Below are positions 1-10,322 of a stretch of DNA of 28,702 nt, piece by piece. The notes under the pieces were generated by a model that ran no database searches, was not told where the DNA came from, and worked only from the letters and a program-made list of their open reading frames with translations. The translations under genes were made by a program, and so were the position numbers. Source of the DNA: Saccoglossus kowalevskii. Lineage: Eukaryota > Hemichordata > Enteropneusta > Harrimaniidae. Numbering within the stretch: the first letter of the stretch is position 1; each line of letters opens with the position of its first letter. The DNA lies in the NCBI RefSeq assembly GCF_000003605.2, contig NW_003150758.1, forward strand, positions 489,286-517,987, read 5' to 3'.

Positions 1-436
1 CGTCAGGAGAAATTGAAATAAATAAATTAATTATAATTTAAGCCTCTAGTTGATCACTGATTAAATAAACTACCTCGTCTTTATGTCAACTTGCAGTTAT
101 TCGTTGCCTACATCAGTGACTTCAAAAGATATGTTTCAATCCCAGGAATTTCACTCGCTGTTAATTGCATGGGAGTGCCAGTCTTTAATGAATGTCTATT
201 GTCATGTCAATTTCTTGCGATTACTCGGAACATTAAGCTGTAACCACATACCGCCTAGGTGCTGTAATTAAATCCTGGTGTAAGCACCATATGAACTATG
301 AACAATGCATGTGAAGCCAGCTGTGGGGTATATTCAATCCTATAGATTTGTCATTGTTTGGTAACTATTTGCTGCAAATGCAACAAATATCAATATAAAA
401 AATATTACCCACACAGTATTCTACAGGTTACTTGTC
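1..436. other. Unique left flank, no gene seen
   Basis: This stretch precedes the first recognisable copy of the duplicated segment and has no counterpart upstream of copies B or C. The longest open frame (83-271, + strand) has no recognisable domain and no splice context that supports an exon. I see no RNA gene and no clear repeat here. Confidence 0.6.
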
Positions 437-888
437 AGTACAGTACTAGATTAAAGGAAATCACTTTATGGTTAGTTGTACCCACATATAATACATATCA
501 ATTCACCTGTTTGCAGATGTTCCATGTATTAATTTAACATGAGTATTTTATAATTAAATGACGGGGACTGTGTCTAGTTTTGATCTCCAATGTCGCATTT
601 GATTAAAGACGCAATAATTGTTGCTATTAAAGATAAACTTATACGTACTTACTGGCAAGCTTCTAATTTTGATACAGATCGTTTCACTCTGTATGCGTAA
701 TTATGATTCTGATGGTTTTACAAGTAAATTACATGCGCCACCAAGAACCTGGAGACCAAATAGAAGGAATAAAATACATGAATTAAAATGGGGGTTGGGG
801 TACTTTCATTGTAATTGTGTATCTATATTAAATGAGGTACAGTGATAGCACAGGGTCTGATACTTTTAAAAAATTCTTTTATTGTCAA

Positions 889-1455
889 TGTTCTGCCGCA
901 ACACGGAGCAGAACGAAATAGATGCGTATTCATGGAAAAATGTAAACATTTGGAAACAAACGCGAGTCTGTAGAAGGCGCCGTATTCTTCAGTGGTCACC
1001 TGACATATTAAATGATGTAACGCTGGTGATGTACTAATAGGAGTCTCGATCAAAGTACACAGGAACAAGAGGTGCGGGTAGGTAATCTCAGCTAATACTG
1101 CATAACAAGTGATCTGCGTACTTTTACCTAGCACGCAACACAAACATCGTAATTTTGCTTATATAATCTATATAGCCACATATATAGACGGTGCAGCAGT
1201 TCAGAACAACAACGTGATATGATCCAATTGTTTTGAGGGGCGTGAGAGTATTTTGTTGTTTGAAATGGACTGTTATGATCGGGAATCACAAAAACGCATT
1301 CCGAGCATGATTTTGTGTGAAAATCGGCGCAAACAGAGATCTATTTTTTGTATAACTACTTAAAACGTGTCAAGTGACCTTTGAAGAATGCAACGCCCTC
1401 TACCGGCTTTGGTTTAAAGGGGTAATTTTTGTGTGAATACGTATCTCTTTTCCGA
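889..1455. repeat. Diverged inverted-repeat (foldback) element, copy A
   Basis: The left arm (889-1007) read on the minus strand aligns with the right arm (1368-1455) read on the plus strand. Both carry the order GTCARGTGACC, then TGAAGAAT, then CGCC-TCTAC, then a GAATACG-ATCT block. About 360 bp separates the arms. This is the architecture of a nonautonomous DNA transposon or foldback element. It is shared by all three units, so it predates the segmental duplications. No transposase is visible. Confidence 0.6.
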
Positions 1456-2105
1456 TCAATTGTATTATTGCCATTTTCACAGAAAAATAAATTAATAGGA
1501 CATGAAGTTTACGTAATTTCACATCATTCGAAACTAAATTAATAATTGACATTTGATTTTACATGTTTAACATTACTTTTGTAAAAAAGGCTGTTTGGCC
1601 ATTACCATATGGTATAGTGATAGTACACATAAATAATATTAAGTGCTAGTACATGTATATACTATTAGGTGGGTAATGGGGAGGTAGTTGAAACCAGCAT
1701 AGAGAATATTGCCAGTAGTGTCTCACCTGGTCTGTGTAACTGGACCAGGTATGTGGCCTTTCAGTTTTCAAAATTGTATATAGGCTGCAGACCATCTCTT
1801 ATCTATTTCTTTATTGTTTCATTAATGTCATTTTATGCGGATTCTTAGTCGCAGGTAACAAACAGGTGATTTGTAATCGTCAAATTAAGTCCATAAGTGT
1901 TCGATGTGACTGTATAATACAATGCGGGTAATATACATTGTTTATTAACATGAAATTGGAAAACGCAAAGAACATCATCCCCCTGTCGTTAATTATCACT
2001 TTGTATGTAATAAGGTATGACGGACACATGGGTGAAATAAAATATTGTTAAATGAATTCATTGTCATAAGGAGAGTGCCCTCAATTAAACCATTCACTGA
2101 TAAAT

Positions 2106-2174
2106 ATGCAAATGACGTATAGTATGCCCGGACTTAATACCCATGCCACACCCATTTTATTCTATATATATAAA
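2106..2174 (+). promoter_or_regulatory. Promoter-like region of copy A: octamer/CRE-like site plus TATA box
   Basis: An ATGCAAAT octamer (2106-2113) overlaps a TGACGTA CRE-like half-site (2113-2119). A TATA-type stretch (TATATATAAA) sits at 2163-2174, about 95 nt before the start codon. The same order and spacing recur in unit B (15232, 15303) and in unit C (23605, 23666). The octamer is changed to ATCCAAAT in C and the CRE-like site to TGACGCA in B. Conservation among copies is seen; use as a promoter is inferred. Confidence 0.45.
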
Positions 2175-2267
2175 TTTTCTAAAAATATACAGTTGTCTGG
2201 AATGTGCATTGCTTTCAATACTGGGGTGCACAAGTGTTATTAAATTGTATTTTCCAGTTTTGCAGTC

Positions 2268-2393
2268 ATGGATGGAGTAGTATATGACTTGTGTATTGTT
2301 GGAGCTAGTCTTATCGGTTCTGCTGCAGCTAGACATGCAACTATTATATCACCAGCTGCTAAAATATGCTTAATTGGACCCAAAGAACCTGTG
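2268..2393 (+). CDS. Copy A exon 1 (FAD/dinucleotide-binding start)
   Basis: The exon encodes 42 residues beginning MDGVVYDLCIVGASLIG and ends in phase 0 at a strong GTAAGTA donor. It differs from copy B exon 1 at two positions, one silent and one changing the middle glycine of GxGxxG (residue 14) to serine. The ATG is preceded by a TTTTGCAG-like acceptor sequence, so a 5' UTR intron may end just upstream. Confidence 0.85.
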
Positions 2394-3194
2394 GTAAGTA
2401 GTACAGTATTTTATACGCCCATACACTCGGCACAATTAGAGGTCGAATGTATTAAATTGATGTCTGCCTTACATCAATTCCCCATATTCTTATACTAGTT
2501 TACAATATCATATCGATTCCCAAAAATGGTTTATCAATTCAAGTACATGATTTCTATTCATAATATTGGTTTATCGTTCATATCTATGTATTCATCTTTA
2601 TATCAATTCAATACTTGGTAAAGCCAAAATATTATCCAGTTCTCAATTTCACCGTTTGAAATCAACGGTTTAGGATTGAAAGACCGTGATTTCTAGTGTG
2701 GGCTTTCCTGTTTACTAGTAAAGTATCTTTATATCTTCTCTTCATCTGCTCTATGGTTTATCGCAATCCTAACACGACATCTTCAACCATCATGTTTTTA
2801 GTAGTGCACTGTAGCTGAATACTATATCCTATATATTCTCTGCCTCTATGGACAAGGTTCTTTCTTTTGTTTGATAGATTATCCGTGACCACTATGTGGC
2901 TTAAGTGACAATCACACCAACTATATCATCGCCATGCGCATATCCCTTTATCATATCATGTTGTATATTCATTTATTACTGCCTTCATTGTCATTCATTT
3001 AATCACTGATAGACAGATTTAGCTTTGCTGCATGCATTATATCTTTCTACCATATGATATAAACCCACCATAGAGTATCAACTTACAGTACTAAAACATA
3101 TCAAGAATATAGAATAAATTTTGCAAAAATGCTAAGAATGAACAAATCGTTATTTGAAACAATAATAGGAAATAATTCATCCATTCTAAAATTT

Positions 3195-4118
3195 TCAAAC
3201 TTTGGGGCATATATGAATAGAGCTTTGTTCTTTGATTTGACAGTTATTACAATATAAAATGTAATCATCACCTACTTCATTGCATTCGTGGAGATTATAT
3301 AGCCTGTTTTCCTTCGAAATGCTTTTATGTCTACCAGATTCAATGGGAAGGGAATGTGCAGAAGTTCTAAATTTAGTATAAGCTATTCTATGATTTTTAT
3401 TTTTAATTGTTTCTAAATAACGTTCAAATTCAAAATTTTCTTTAGAACACCTGTAAAAGTCAAACTTACAATTGTTCAACAGATTATTTTTCCACTTCAT
3501 ACGGTACAAACATTTGAGCTTCTTTTTTAAAATATCACAAAAATTATTCTGATGTTGGTCTGAATTAGTTAGATCTGTTATGACTAGTAATTTTTGTATA
3601 AAGTTAATCCATGGGCCATGCACAAAAGTTTTGGATTCTTCATAGGCTGCATCAATGATAGAATTGTCTTTGATAATATTTCATAACTGAAACACAAATA
3701 TCCATTGATATTGACCTAATTCATTAGATGCTTTCCTGTGAACACCCAGAACTCATTTACAGAATTTATTGTGAAGTTTTTCTGCAATTAATTTATTTGA
3801 AAAGTATTTTGTTTCAAAATTGCAATTGTCGACTGTATATTTATTTTTACAAGACCCCTTGAAGATGTTCAGCATAACCCCTCCCCACACATCAGTTCCA
3901 TATAAAGCTGTGGGTTTGATAATAGAGTTAAATATTTTTTTAGCCAGACTAACAGAATAACATTCCTCACTGATCCAAAGCATTTTGTACATCTTGAACA
4001 GTGCTTTCTGTGCTTCGTCTCGTAGCCTTGACATAGCATTATGAAACTTACCATTTGTTTGAAAAACAATGCCAAGGTAAATATAAAAATTAACACACTG
4101 TAATTTAGTGGCGTCCAA
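3195..4118 (-). pseudogene. LINE C-terminal region after the reverse transcriptase
   Basis: Two open pieces lie in different frames. At 3753-4118 is the RT thumb-like section with 'YIYLGIVFQTNGKF' and 'ALYGTDVWGG', both typical of the post-YADD region of LINEs. At 3195-3623 is the terminal section with 'KFRTSAHSLPIESGRHK' followed by a Cys-rich tail, 'DDYILYCNNC'. This tail corresponds to the C-terminal segment seen in CR1/L2-type elements. No 3' UTR repeat or poly-A run is clear between 3062 and 3195. Confidence 0.8.
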
Positions 4119-4255
4119 ATAAAACTGAAATTTGTTTTCTAAGTTTTTACCTGAATAATGATTTTGCTTTTGTTAATATTAACTTTTAAATGCCAATTGT
4201 TACAGTAATTTTGGACTGTATCACTGCACTTGTGTAACCCCTCTTACAATAGTAA

Positions 4256-4267
4256 TTCATCAGCATA
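4256..4267 (-). other. RT catalytic motif decayed to YADE
   Basis: The minus strand reads L-L-Y-A-D-E-L-L-L and then a stop. In active LINEs this is Y/F-A-D-D, and the second Asp binds catalytic metal. The change to Glu and the stop five residues later independently indicate a dead copy. Confidence 0.75.
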
Positions 4268-4393
4268 TAACAAACAATTGAGCTTGAAGCCATTTAAATC
4301 TACGGGGTCAACATTTTTAACATCATCACAGATTCCATTAACAAAAAAATTAAAAAGTTGAGTTGATAGTCTTATAAAAAAAAATTCCCACAC

Positions 4394-4834
4394 CTAATCG
4401 AAGAAGTTTATATAACAGCCCTTATCGTCAAACTGAATCAAATGCTTTGGAGAAATCAATGAAACATGAAAACAAATAATTTCCTGATTTTTCAGTTTGC
4501 AATTGACATATTTATTAATTAAGGATTTAAGAATATAAATATTATATATCGTACGATGGTTTTTCTTGAAGCCAAACTGATTATCCACTATTTGATTAGT
4601 TCCTTGTAAGTACTTTGCTGTACTTAATCTAGTATTTAGCATTATAGTATATAATTTGGATACACAACTAGAAATGGCAATGCCTCTATAGTTATTAGCA
4701 TCCTTTGGGTTACCTGACTTAAAAATAGGAATAATACTACTGTTCCAATGTAATGGCATAATGCCTGAATTTAAAACTTGTGTGAACATTTTAGTAAGAG
4801 AATTAATAATAAAGGGAGCCCCATGCTTCAACAT
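4394..4834 (-). pseudogene. LINE reverse transcriptase, fingers and palm N-terminal part
   Basis: RT blocks are recognisable in order: 'MPLHWNSSIIPIFKSG', then 'DANNYRGIAISSC' (the NYRPI-type block), then 'QFGFKKNHRTI' (the QxGF block with a conserved basic residue). The next block, normally a phenylalanine-rich 'DFSKAFD' carrying the first catalytic Asp, is out of frame near 4440-4480, with remnants recognisable in a neighbouring frame. RT activity from this copy is not expected. Confidence 0.85.
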
Positions 4835-5156
4835 TCATTTGAAATCATATCAATGCTTGAATTTTTGCCTGACTTTAAAAGTTTAATATGCTGCAATACT
4901 TCCTTATTAATGAAATCTTGATTAATAATGTGATTCTAATCATCTAAACGTTCCATACTACTAATATCATTTACAATAGTCTGTGAGAAGCTTTTATCTT
5001 CCACGTTAACATTTAAAGTGATTTAACCATGACTCTACACTGATGTTGTCATGGTTTTGTAGGTTTTTATCTAAATCACCAAGTTCCTCAAGTAACTTCC
5101 AGAAACACTTAGGATTAGACTCCTTAAGCATAATGATTTTATTACATAAATTATCT

Positions 5157-5561
5157 TTATATTCCTTTTTTTTTATTCTTAATTAGATTCTTGTATTTTG
5201 TATTAATTTTATATCGTTCTTGTCTAATACTATTGTGCTTAGGAAACTTGTCTAATAAATGTAAATATCTAATTAGGTTTCTTCTTACCTCACTGACATC
5301 ATTGTCAAACCACTTTTTATGTTTTGGTTTATTAGCCTTTTTTATTTTGGGATTGATAACTTTAAGAGAACTCGTTTCTGCATTAATAATACTTGAATTG
5401 AAATTAGCCACTACTTCATCTACAAAATTGGAACTCTGAAAATATTGAAGTTTTTCTCCTATAGTCTTACTAGAAATTGCTTTAATATAATTTAACCGGC
5501 TATCGCCATCCCAAATGAATTTGCCAGGTAAAAGGGAAAGCAGGCTATGATCATCTACCAT
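5157..5561 (-). pseudogene. LINE linker between endonuclease and reverse transcriptase
   Basis: This open stretch of 134 codons is Lys/Asn-rich and includes 'KHKKWFDNDVSEVRRNL', a pattern common in LINEs between endonuclease and RT domains, where conserved 'WF..DC...R' blocks occur. It lies directly downstream of the SDH block and upstream of the RT. A further readable piece continues in another frame toward 5030 before stops take over. Confidence 0.7.
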
Positions 5562-5585
5562 ATTATGTTACATCCAGACAGAGAC

Positions 5586-6008
5586 ACAGATATTGGACAA
5601 TGATCAGATAAATGGCCAAACTTTGAAATATTGAACAGCACAAAAAAGTTCTGAACTAACAATACCATAATCTACCAAACTGCTACACCCATATTGGTGA
5701 CTCGTAACTTTACCCAAGGAGTCACCTGGAACTCTACCATTCAAAATCCTACAGTTACTAGCACAACAAAGTTTAACCAAAGCTTTACCATTTTTGTTGA
5801 CAAATGAATCCATATTGTTTCTGTAATAATGTTCATCAATATTAAAATAATCTAGTAATGGTAAGTGGTCATTTTCATCATTAATAATGAAGTCTGACAG
5901 TTGAGCACTTCTAGCATTCATGTCACCCATGATTAAGACATCTCCAAATTCATTAAATCTGGTAATATCATTTTCTAAATGATCAAAAGTATCTAAACCT
6001 GAGTGCAA
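5586..6008 (-). pseudogene. LINE endonuclease domain, C-terminal half
   Basis: The frame contains 'VLIMGDMNARSAQL', matching the GDxNAR catalytic block of LINE endonucleases, then 'SSLVDYGIVS', matching the conserved S-x-VDY block. The last catalytic block, SDH, is read in a shifted frame at 5600-5608 ('HLSDHCPIS'), so a frameshift lies near 5604. Together with the segment at 6205-6348, all hallmark blocks of the domain are present but not in one open frame. Confidence 0.8.
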
Positions 6009-6204
6009 TGATGAATTATAAAAGCTTGACCCCTCTGGAGAAAAGTAGCAAAAAATGTCCTGCTCATTTTAATCCATAAAAGATCTTTATGATTGCTATC
6101 GATTTTACTGAGACCCTTTTGGATTGCAGTTTTAAAAATAACCATAATCACCCCTGAATTTCTACCTCTAATTCTATGTCTAACTCTATCGCTACGAAAA
6201 CAAT

Positions 6205-6792
6205 TTAAACCAGGAAATCTAATCTACACTCACTATCCAACCAAGATTCTACAAATCCTACACAATCATGGTTTTTGATAAAATTTAAAAGTAAACTATC
6301 TTGTTGTTTATCCCCAATACCATGAATGTTCCAGGATGCAACTTCCAGTCTCCTGTGCATTAAAAGTGTCAAAATTGTCGCCATGTGTTCTTGTAACGGT
6401 GATTTCCAAGGTGGTGACTGGTCATTATAATACTGCTGATTATACTGCATTTGTTGTGGTAGTGTCTGCTGCCAGTAGTTTGCATCATTCCAGGATCTTT
6501 TGTTGTAATTGTTACCTTGCTACATTCCTTGGTTTGGTGTATATTGATAGTCAGGAAGGGCGGCGTTATTTCGGAAGTTGACATTGTATTCTCCATAAAA
6601 CCTATTGTCATTAGCTTGCCTTTGCTTCTTGTGTTTTTGAAAGATTTTCTTGAAATTGGACCGATGCATATTACGTTTGTATTCATCATTGGAGCTATGG
6701 TTGCTGTGATATTTGTAGTTGGTTTTTCTTTTCCCATTATTAATAACAAAGGGTTTTGACACTCTTTTCTCTTCACCCTCTATACGTGACAT
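6205..6792 (-). pseudogene. LINE ORF: Asn/Gln-rich basic N-terminus and start of endonuclease domain
   Basis: Reading starts at the ATG ending at 6792 and encodes a basic, Lys/Arg-rich then Asn/Gln/Tyr-rich segment. One in-frame TAG (6520-6522, a likely CAG-to-TAG change) is followed by more Asn/Gln/Tyr-rich sequence in the same frame. The endonuclease begins near 6348 with 'LEVASWNIHGIGDK', where the Asn is the metal-binding residue of the family, followed by 'FVESWLDSE', which supplies the conserved Glu. The frame is lost at about 6205. The continuous frame across the TAG suggests the element used one long ORF rather than separate ORF1 and ORF2, though a lost upstream ORF1 cannot be excluded. 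Confidence 0.75.
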
Positions 6793-7610
6793 CTTGAAAC
6801 TTCTTCCAGTTATTCATTCAGATATATGTTCACCAGTTATGATATACACCTCATTATCAGCATTGTTACAAGCATAGGTTATGAATGAAAAGCTACCTCT
6901 ACAAAGGTTTGAGGTCACAGAGTGCGAGCTGTAACACTACAGCACTCATGGTGATTATATGTTTATTTCATTATAAATCTCGCCATGAATATTTTCTGGT
7001 CTGACTCATGCCCCTAGGTAAAAAGGAAGCCAATACAAATGCATGAATGACAGAATGAATGACTGTCCGTCTGTTTATCGTGTTTTATTTTGCATCCTCA
7101 AAACAGTTTAATCTAATACTAAGAAATACTTTATTTTACCTAGAATACTTTTATGTTTGGCTGTTTTGTGTGAAATTTATTTTCACTGATTTGGGAAAAT
7201 AGGCATTTTCACTAATACAGTGAAAATAGCGAGTATAAATTGTATGTGAGTTTCGGTATTTTGATTCTATGAACAGCATTAGCAATGCTGAGGCAAAAAT
7301 TGATTGTGTGTTGGTTGTTCTGTAAACATCAAATAACATTGCATTCAGTTTACACAGGAGTACTTTTAGCATCACTAGTTTCAGTGCAGATTCGGATAAG
7401 GAAAGTTAAATATAATCAATGCAACTTTTGCTACAAAACCTTTATGTAGATCCTGTTTTCAACTGCTCCTTCTAAATGACGACGCTGCCATTTCAACTTA
7501 CATTATAACATTGACATCCTGCTACCTTATTCTGTGGAAATTGCCCAACCATGTTATATGGAGTATAGCAATGGGTGCACGTTGAATTGAAATGATTCAT
7601 TTCATTTTAG

Positions 7611-7755
7611 AATCTCGCAGAAAACCCTGAACGCACCATCTTTTCTTCTCATTATGACGAAGGACGTTTAGTAAAAACGATGAGGTCAGATTCAGTGTGG
7701 GCTGTGTTAGATAACAGATCAATATCACGATATGAGGGAATTCAACAACAAACTG
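7611..7755 (+). CDS. Copy A exon 2
   Basis: The acceptor is TTCATTTTAG ending at 7610 and the donor is GTATGT at 7756. It encodes 48 residues plus one base (phase 1), including 'SSHYDEGRLVKTM' and 'SISRYEGIQQQTG'; in the family this region follows the flavin ADP-binding part. It is undamaged. A second AG 10 nt downstream (7619-7620) would shift the frame, so the first was chosen. Confidence 0.8.
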
Positions 7756-8059
7756 GTATGTCTTGCTATTTATTTTTGTTTCTTCCATCTATCTATTTGA
7801 TAATGATATAGTTAATATCATAATATAAACCCCTAAATATTTAAAGATATTTTAATATTAAGGTATAATATTTTATGTTAATTTAATGCAGAAATCAAGT
7901 TGAGATTAGATTGTACTTTGAATATCATATTTGTTTATTAGTTTATACAGCGTGCATGGTGCTTCTTGAAACAAGTCGCGGTTTGATTGTTATTCCCCTA
8001 ATATTTAGCGACCATTACATAATCTTATAGAAACTATTTTATATAATTGTTTTCTGCAG

Positions 8060-8616
8060 GAACACGCTTTTTCACAGATGTTGGATTTATGATGATTAGT
8101 CTGAAGGAGGGACATAACTACACTTCAGTTATGAAAGACATGGCAGTGAGATTTGGAAAGAAATTTGACATTCTTGATAAAACTGAACTCACTGAGCGGT
8201 ATGATTATCTGTCGATGCGCCCAAACGACGAGGCCATACTTGAGTTAAATCACGCTGGATACGTCAGTGGAAGGAAACAGGTATTAGCACAGCAAACAGC
8301 TGCTCGACAGCAAGGATGTGACATCATTGACGACATCATTAATCATGTGACCGAATGTAACCAATCAAATGTCGGCAATGTGATGAAGTTAACTACAGAT
8401 AAAGGCCACACCATGCGTGCTAGGAAAGTGCTGTTAACTACAGGTGCCTTCACGTCATTCAGACATCTGTTACCACCTGGCAAGGAGTTGGACGTTACAT
8501 TATATTCTAAGACTCAGGCCTTTGCAGAGCTTACACCATAGGGCGGAAATATACAAAATATACAAAAGAAGGAAATCATGATCTTTACATGTTGCCGCCA
8601 ATTAAATACCCCAACG
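8060..8616 (+). pseudogene. Copy A exon 3, with deletion and premature stop
   Basis: The acceptor TTTTCTGCAG ends at 8059 and the donor GTAGGA begins at 8617. It matches copy B exon 3 closely until 8538. There, 34 bp present in B are missing and TAG results at 8539-8541. About 20 bp later, 9 bp are duplicated ('atatacaaa'). The two changes do not restore the frame. The exon includes 'YVSGRKQVLAQQTAARQ', the central FAD-binding-family segment. Confidence 0.85.
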
Positions 8617-9195
8617 GTAGGATTTAGTTCGACTTTTTATAACATAACGCCAATATATGGATTGTCATTTAATTAAACGCAACTAAATGTCAATCCTCGA
8701 TTGTAATACATTTTAAATACAATTTAATTAAAGTCATTTATAATGGAATGCAATTTAATCACAGTTTTATATAGTTAAAATAACTTAATTACAATGAAAC
8801 TTAATTTATCTTCTCATCAGTGAAGTGATAGCTCGGTACACAGTACATCACCTTTGACCGCATGAAACATGAAATGCCAAGTGACGTAAGGCCGGCGGTC
8901 GTTGCGAATTTCATGTAAAAAAAACAATGCATCTCACACAGAATGTGTACGTCTCATATCAAAAAAGAAAAAAGGTGAGACATGTGTCACTTTAGCATGA
9001 AAGACCCTCCAAATAACATGTATGCTCAAAGAGTACACATCGCTGTCATATGTAACCACATGTAGTGTTGTTTAGCGTGTTTGTCATGTTTTACATAAGT
9101 AACAACGATGTAGGTGTAAGCATTTTACTTTCAATAATCTTAACCTATTTCACGCAGCAAGATTATGACAGATCATGTTAACATCCTACATTACA

Positions 9196-9260
9196 ATATA
9201 TGACCTCAATACCCTAAATGAGACAACAGTCATCATGGGTGGTGATTTTCAACTAATGAA
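9196..9260 (+). pseudogene. Relic of a LINE endonuclease in intron 3 of copy A
   Basis: The sequence reads L-N-E-x-x-V-I-M-G-G-D-F before a one-base insertion (TTTTC versus TTTC in B) breaks it. The matching block in copy B intron 3 (18721-18813) is longer and clearer. Presence at the same place in A and B dates the insertion before their duplication. Confidence 0.45.
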
Positions 9261-9881
9261 ATCAGAAACCGAGTATAAACGTATCGTCTTTACAATTGCT
9301 GTACAAGTTTGTTGAAGCACGATAATGTTAATTTTATTTAAGACGAGCTGATATGGTTACATCTGTGAACGGGGAGTAGATATAGTATAATATTACAATG
9401 TTACATCGACAATTCATGTACACACGATACGATAGTAATGTGGTGTACATAAACATAATGAATTTCAATCTGTTTAAGAGTAAGGATATAGTATAGTGCA
9501 CTTATACTAGTTATATATATAAGTATAAATATGTATAACATGCATCTGTGCAACAATTGACACCACGAATGGATCACGGCATTTTTCATCTTTGGTAATA
9601 TTAACATGAATCTCAATGACATTACGCTATATAAGACATTCAACAAAAATGCTTGCTGTCAGCGTGAACTTCTTCATTAAATTGGAGGGGTAGAAAAGTA
9701 TTCCAGATTGCCATCAGAGATGATGACAGGCCTGCAGCATGCAGCTACATATCCCGCGTCGAATTAACAAGAGTGTTGAAGTGTCTGTAGTTCCAAAATA
9801 TAATATAATACTATGCAATATGATATGATACATTGTAACCAATGATACTCTGATTGTTTACATAGTTGATTTTGTTTACAG

Positions 9882-10025
9882 GTAAATATTATCTAAAGAT
9901 TGGACATGGTGCTAAATTCAACACTGTACTCAACACAGAGAAAGAAGTAGCAGACTGGTTCCGCACTGAGGGACACGCGTCAGTACATAAACCCCTTTTA
10001 GATATGATGTTTGATATCGTCAAAG
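9882..10025 (+). CDS. Copy A exon 4
   Basis: The acceptor TTGTTTACAG ends at 9881 and the donor GTAGGTAG begins at 10026. It encodes 'GKYYLKIGHG' followed by 'VADWFRTEGHASVHKP'. The exon is complete here and truncated in copy B after 26 nt, so copy A is the only source for this part in the window. Confidence 0.8.
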
Positions 10026-10322
10026 GTAGGTAGTGATTTACAGTACATTTAAAAACGTTTCGTATATTTTATCTAATATAGATAACTTTTTATTCATTGT
10101 CTAATATACATGCTGATTTGATAAGTGTATATTCATATTCAATGACTAATTACTATCATATTTGTGTTAGTATGATTAACTGTCATAAATGTTAACAAGT
10201 TTGCATTCAGATTCCCTAATATTCATAACTAATATTTACACTGATTAGCTAACATGCATATTACCTAGCGAAAATGCATACTAATTACCTAAAACATTTG
10301 TGTGTCTTCGATGTTTTACCAG

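Larger units (their letters stand above)
437..2260 (+). repeat. Upstream block of tandem unit A
   Basis: This block recurs upstream of copy B (from about 11505) and, without its first 430 bp, upstream of copy C (from about 20725). Shared landmarks include the stretch around 440-640, the inverted-repeat element at 889-1455, the 'aggctgtttggccattaccat' type segment near 1585, and the promoter-like end at 2106-2260. Relative to C, unit A lacks roughly 200 bp near 1755 (C 23018-23255). Open frames at 618-845 (+) and 823-1143 (-) fall in this block and do not look coding. Confidence 0.8.
3062..6810 (-). mobile_element. Antisense EN-RT non-LTR retrotransposon (CR1/L2/Rex1-like) in intron 1 of copy A
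   Basis: Homology between intron 1 of copy A and those of B and C breaks near 3062 and resumes near 6811. The interval reads on the minus strand as a LINE: a basic Asn/Gln-rich N-terminal region, an apurinic-like endonuclease, a linker, a reverse transcriptase, and a C-terminal region with a Cys/His-like tail. It is absent from B and C, so it inserted after the duplication. Frameshifts and stops break the ORF in several places, and the catalytic YADD reads YADE. No clean target-site duplication is visible, and about 200 bp of intron present in C (24703-24907) is missing at the insertion. The 5' end may be truncated because the start codon lies within 20 bp of the junction. Clade assignment rests on the C-terminal 'KFRTSAHSLPIESGRHK' block and is tentative. 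Confidence 0.85.

Noticed and set aside
823-1143. 106-codon minus-strand frame, with a similar one at 20787-20975
   Set aside because: Both are translations of the left arm of the inverted-repeat element; their similarity reflects the repeat and not a protein.
6336-6759. + strand open frames opposite the LINE N-terminus
   Set aside because: They are antisense shadows of the LINE coding frame, as is 5191-5439.
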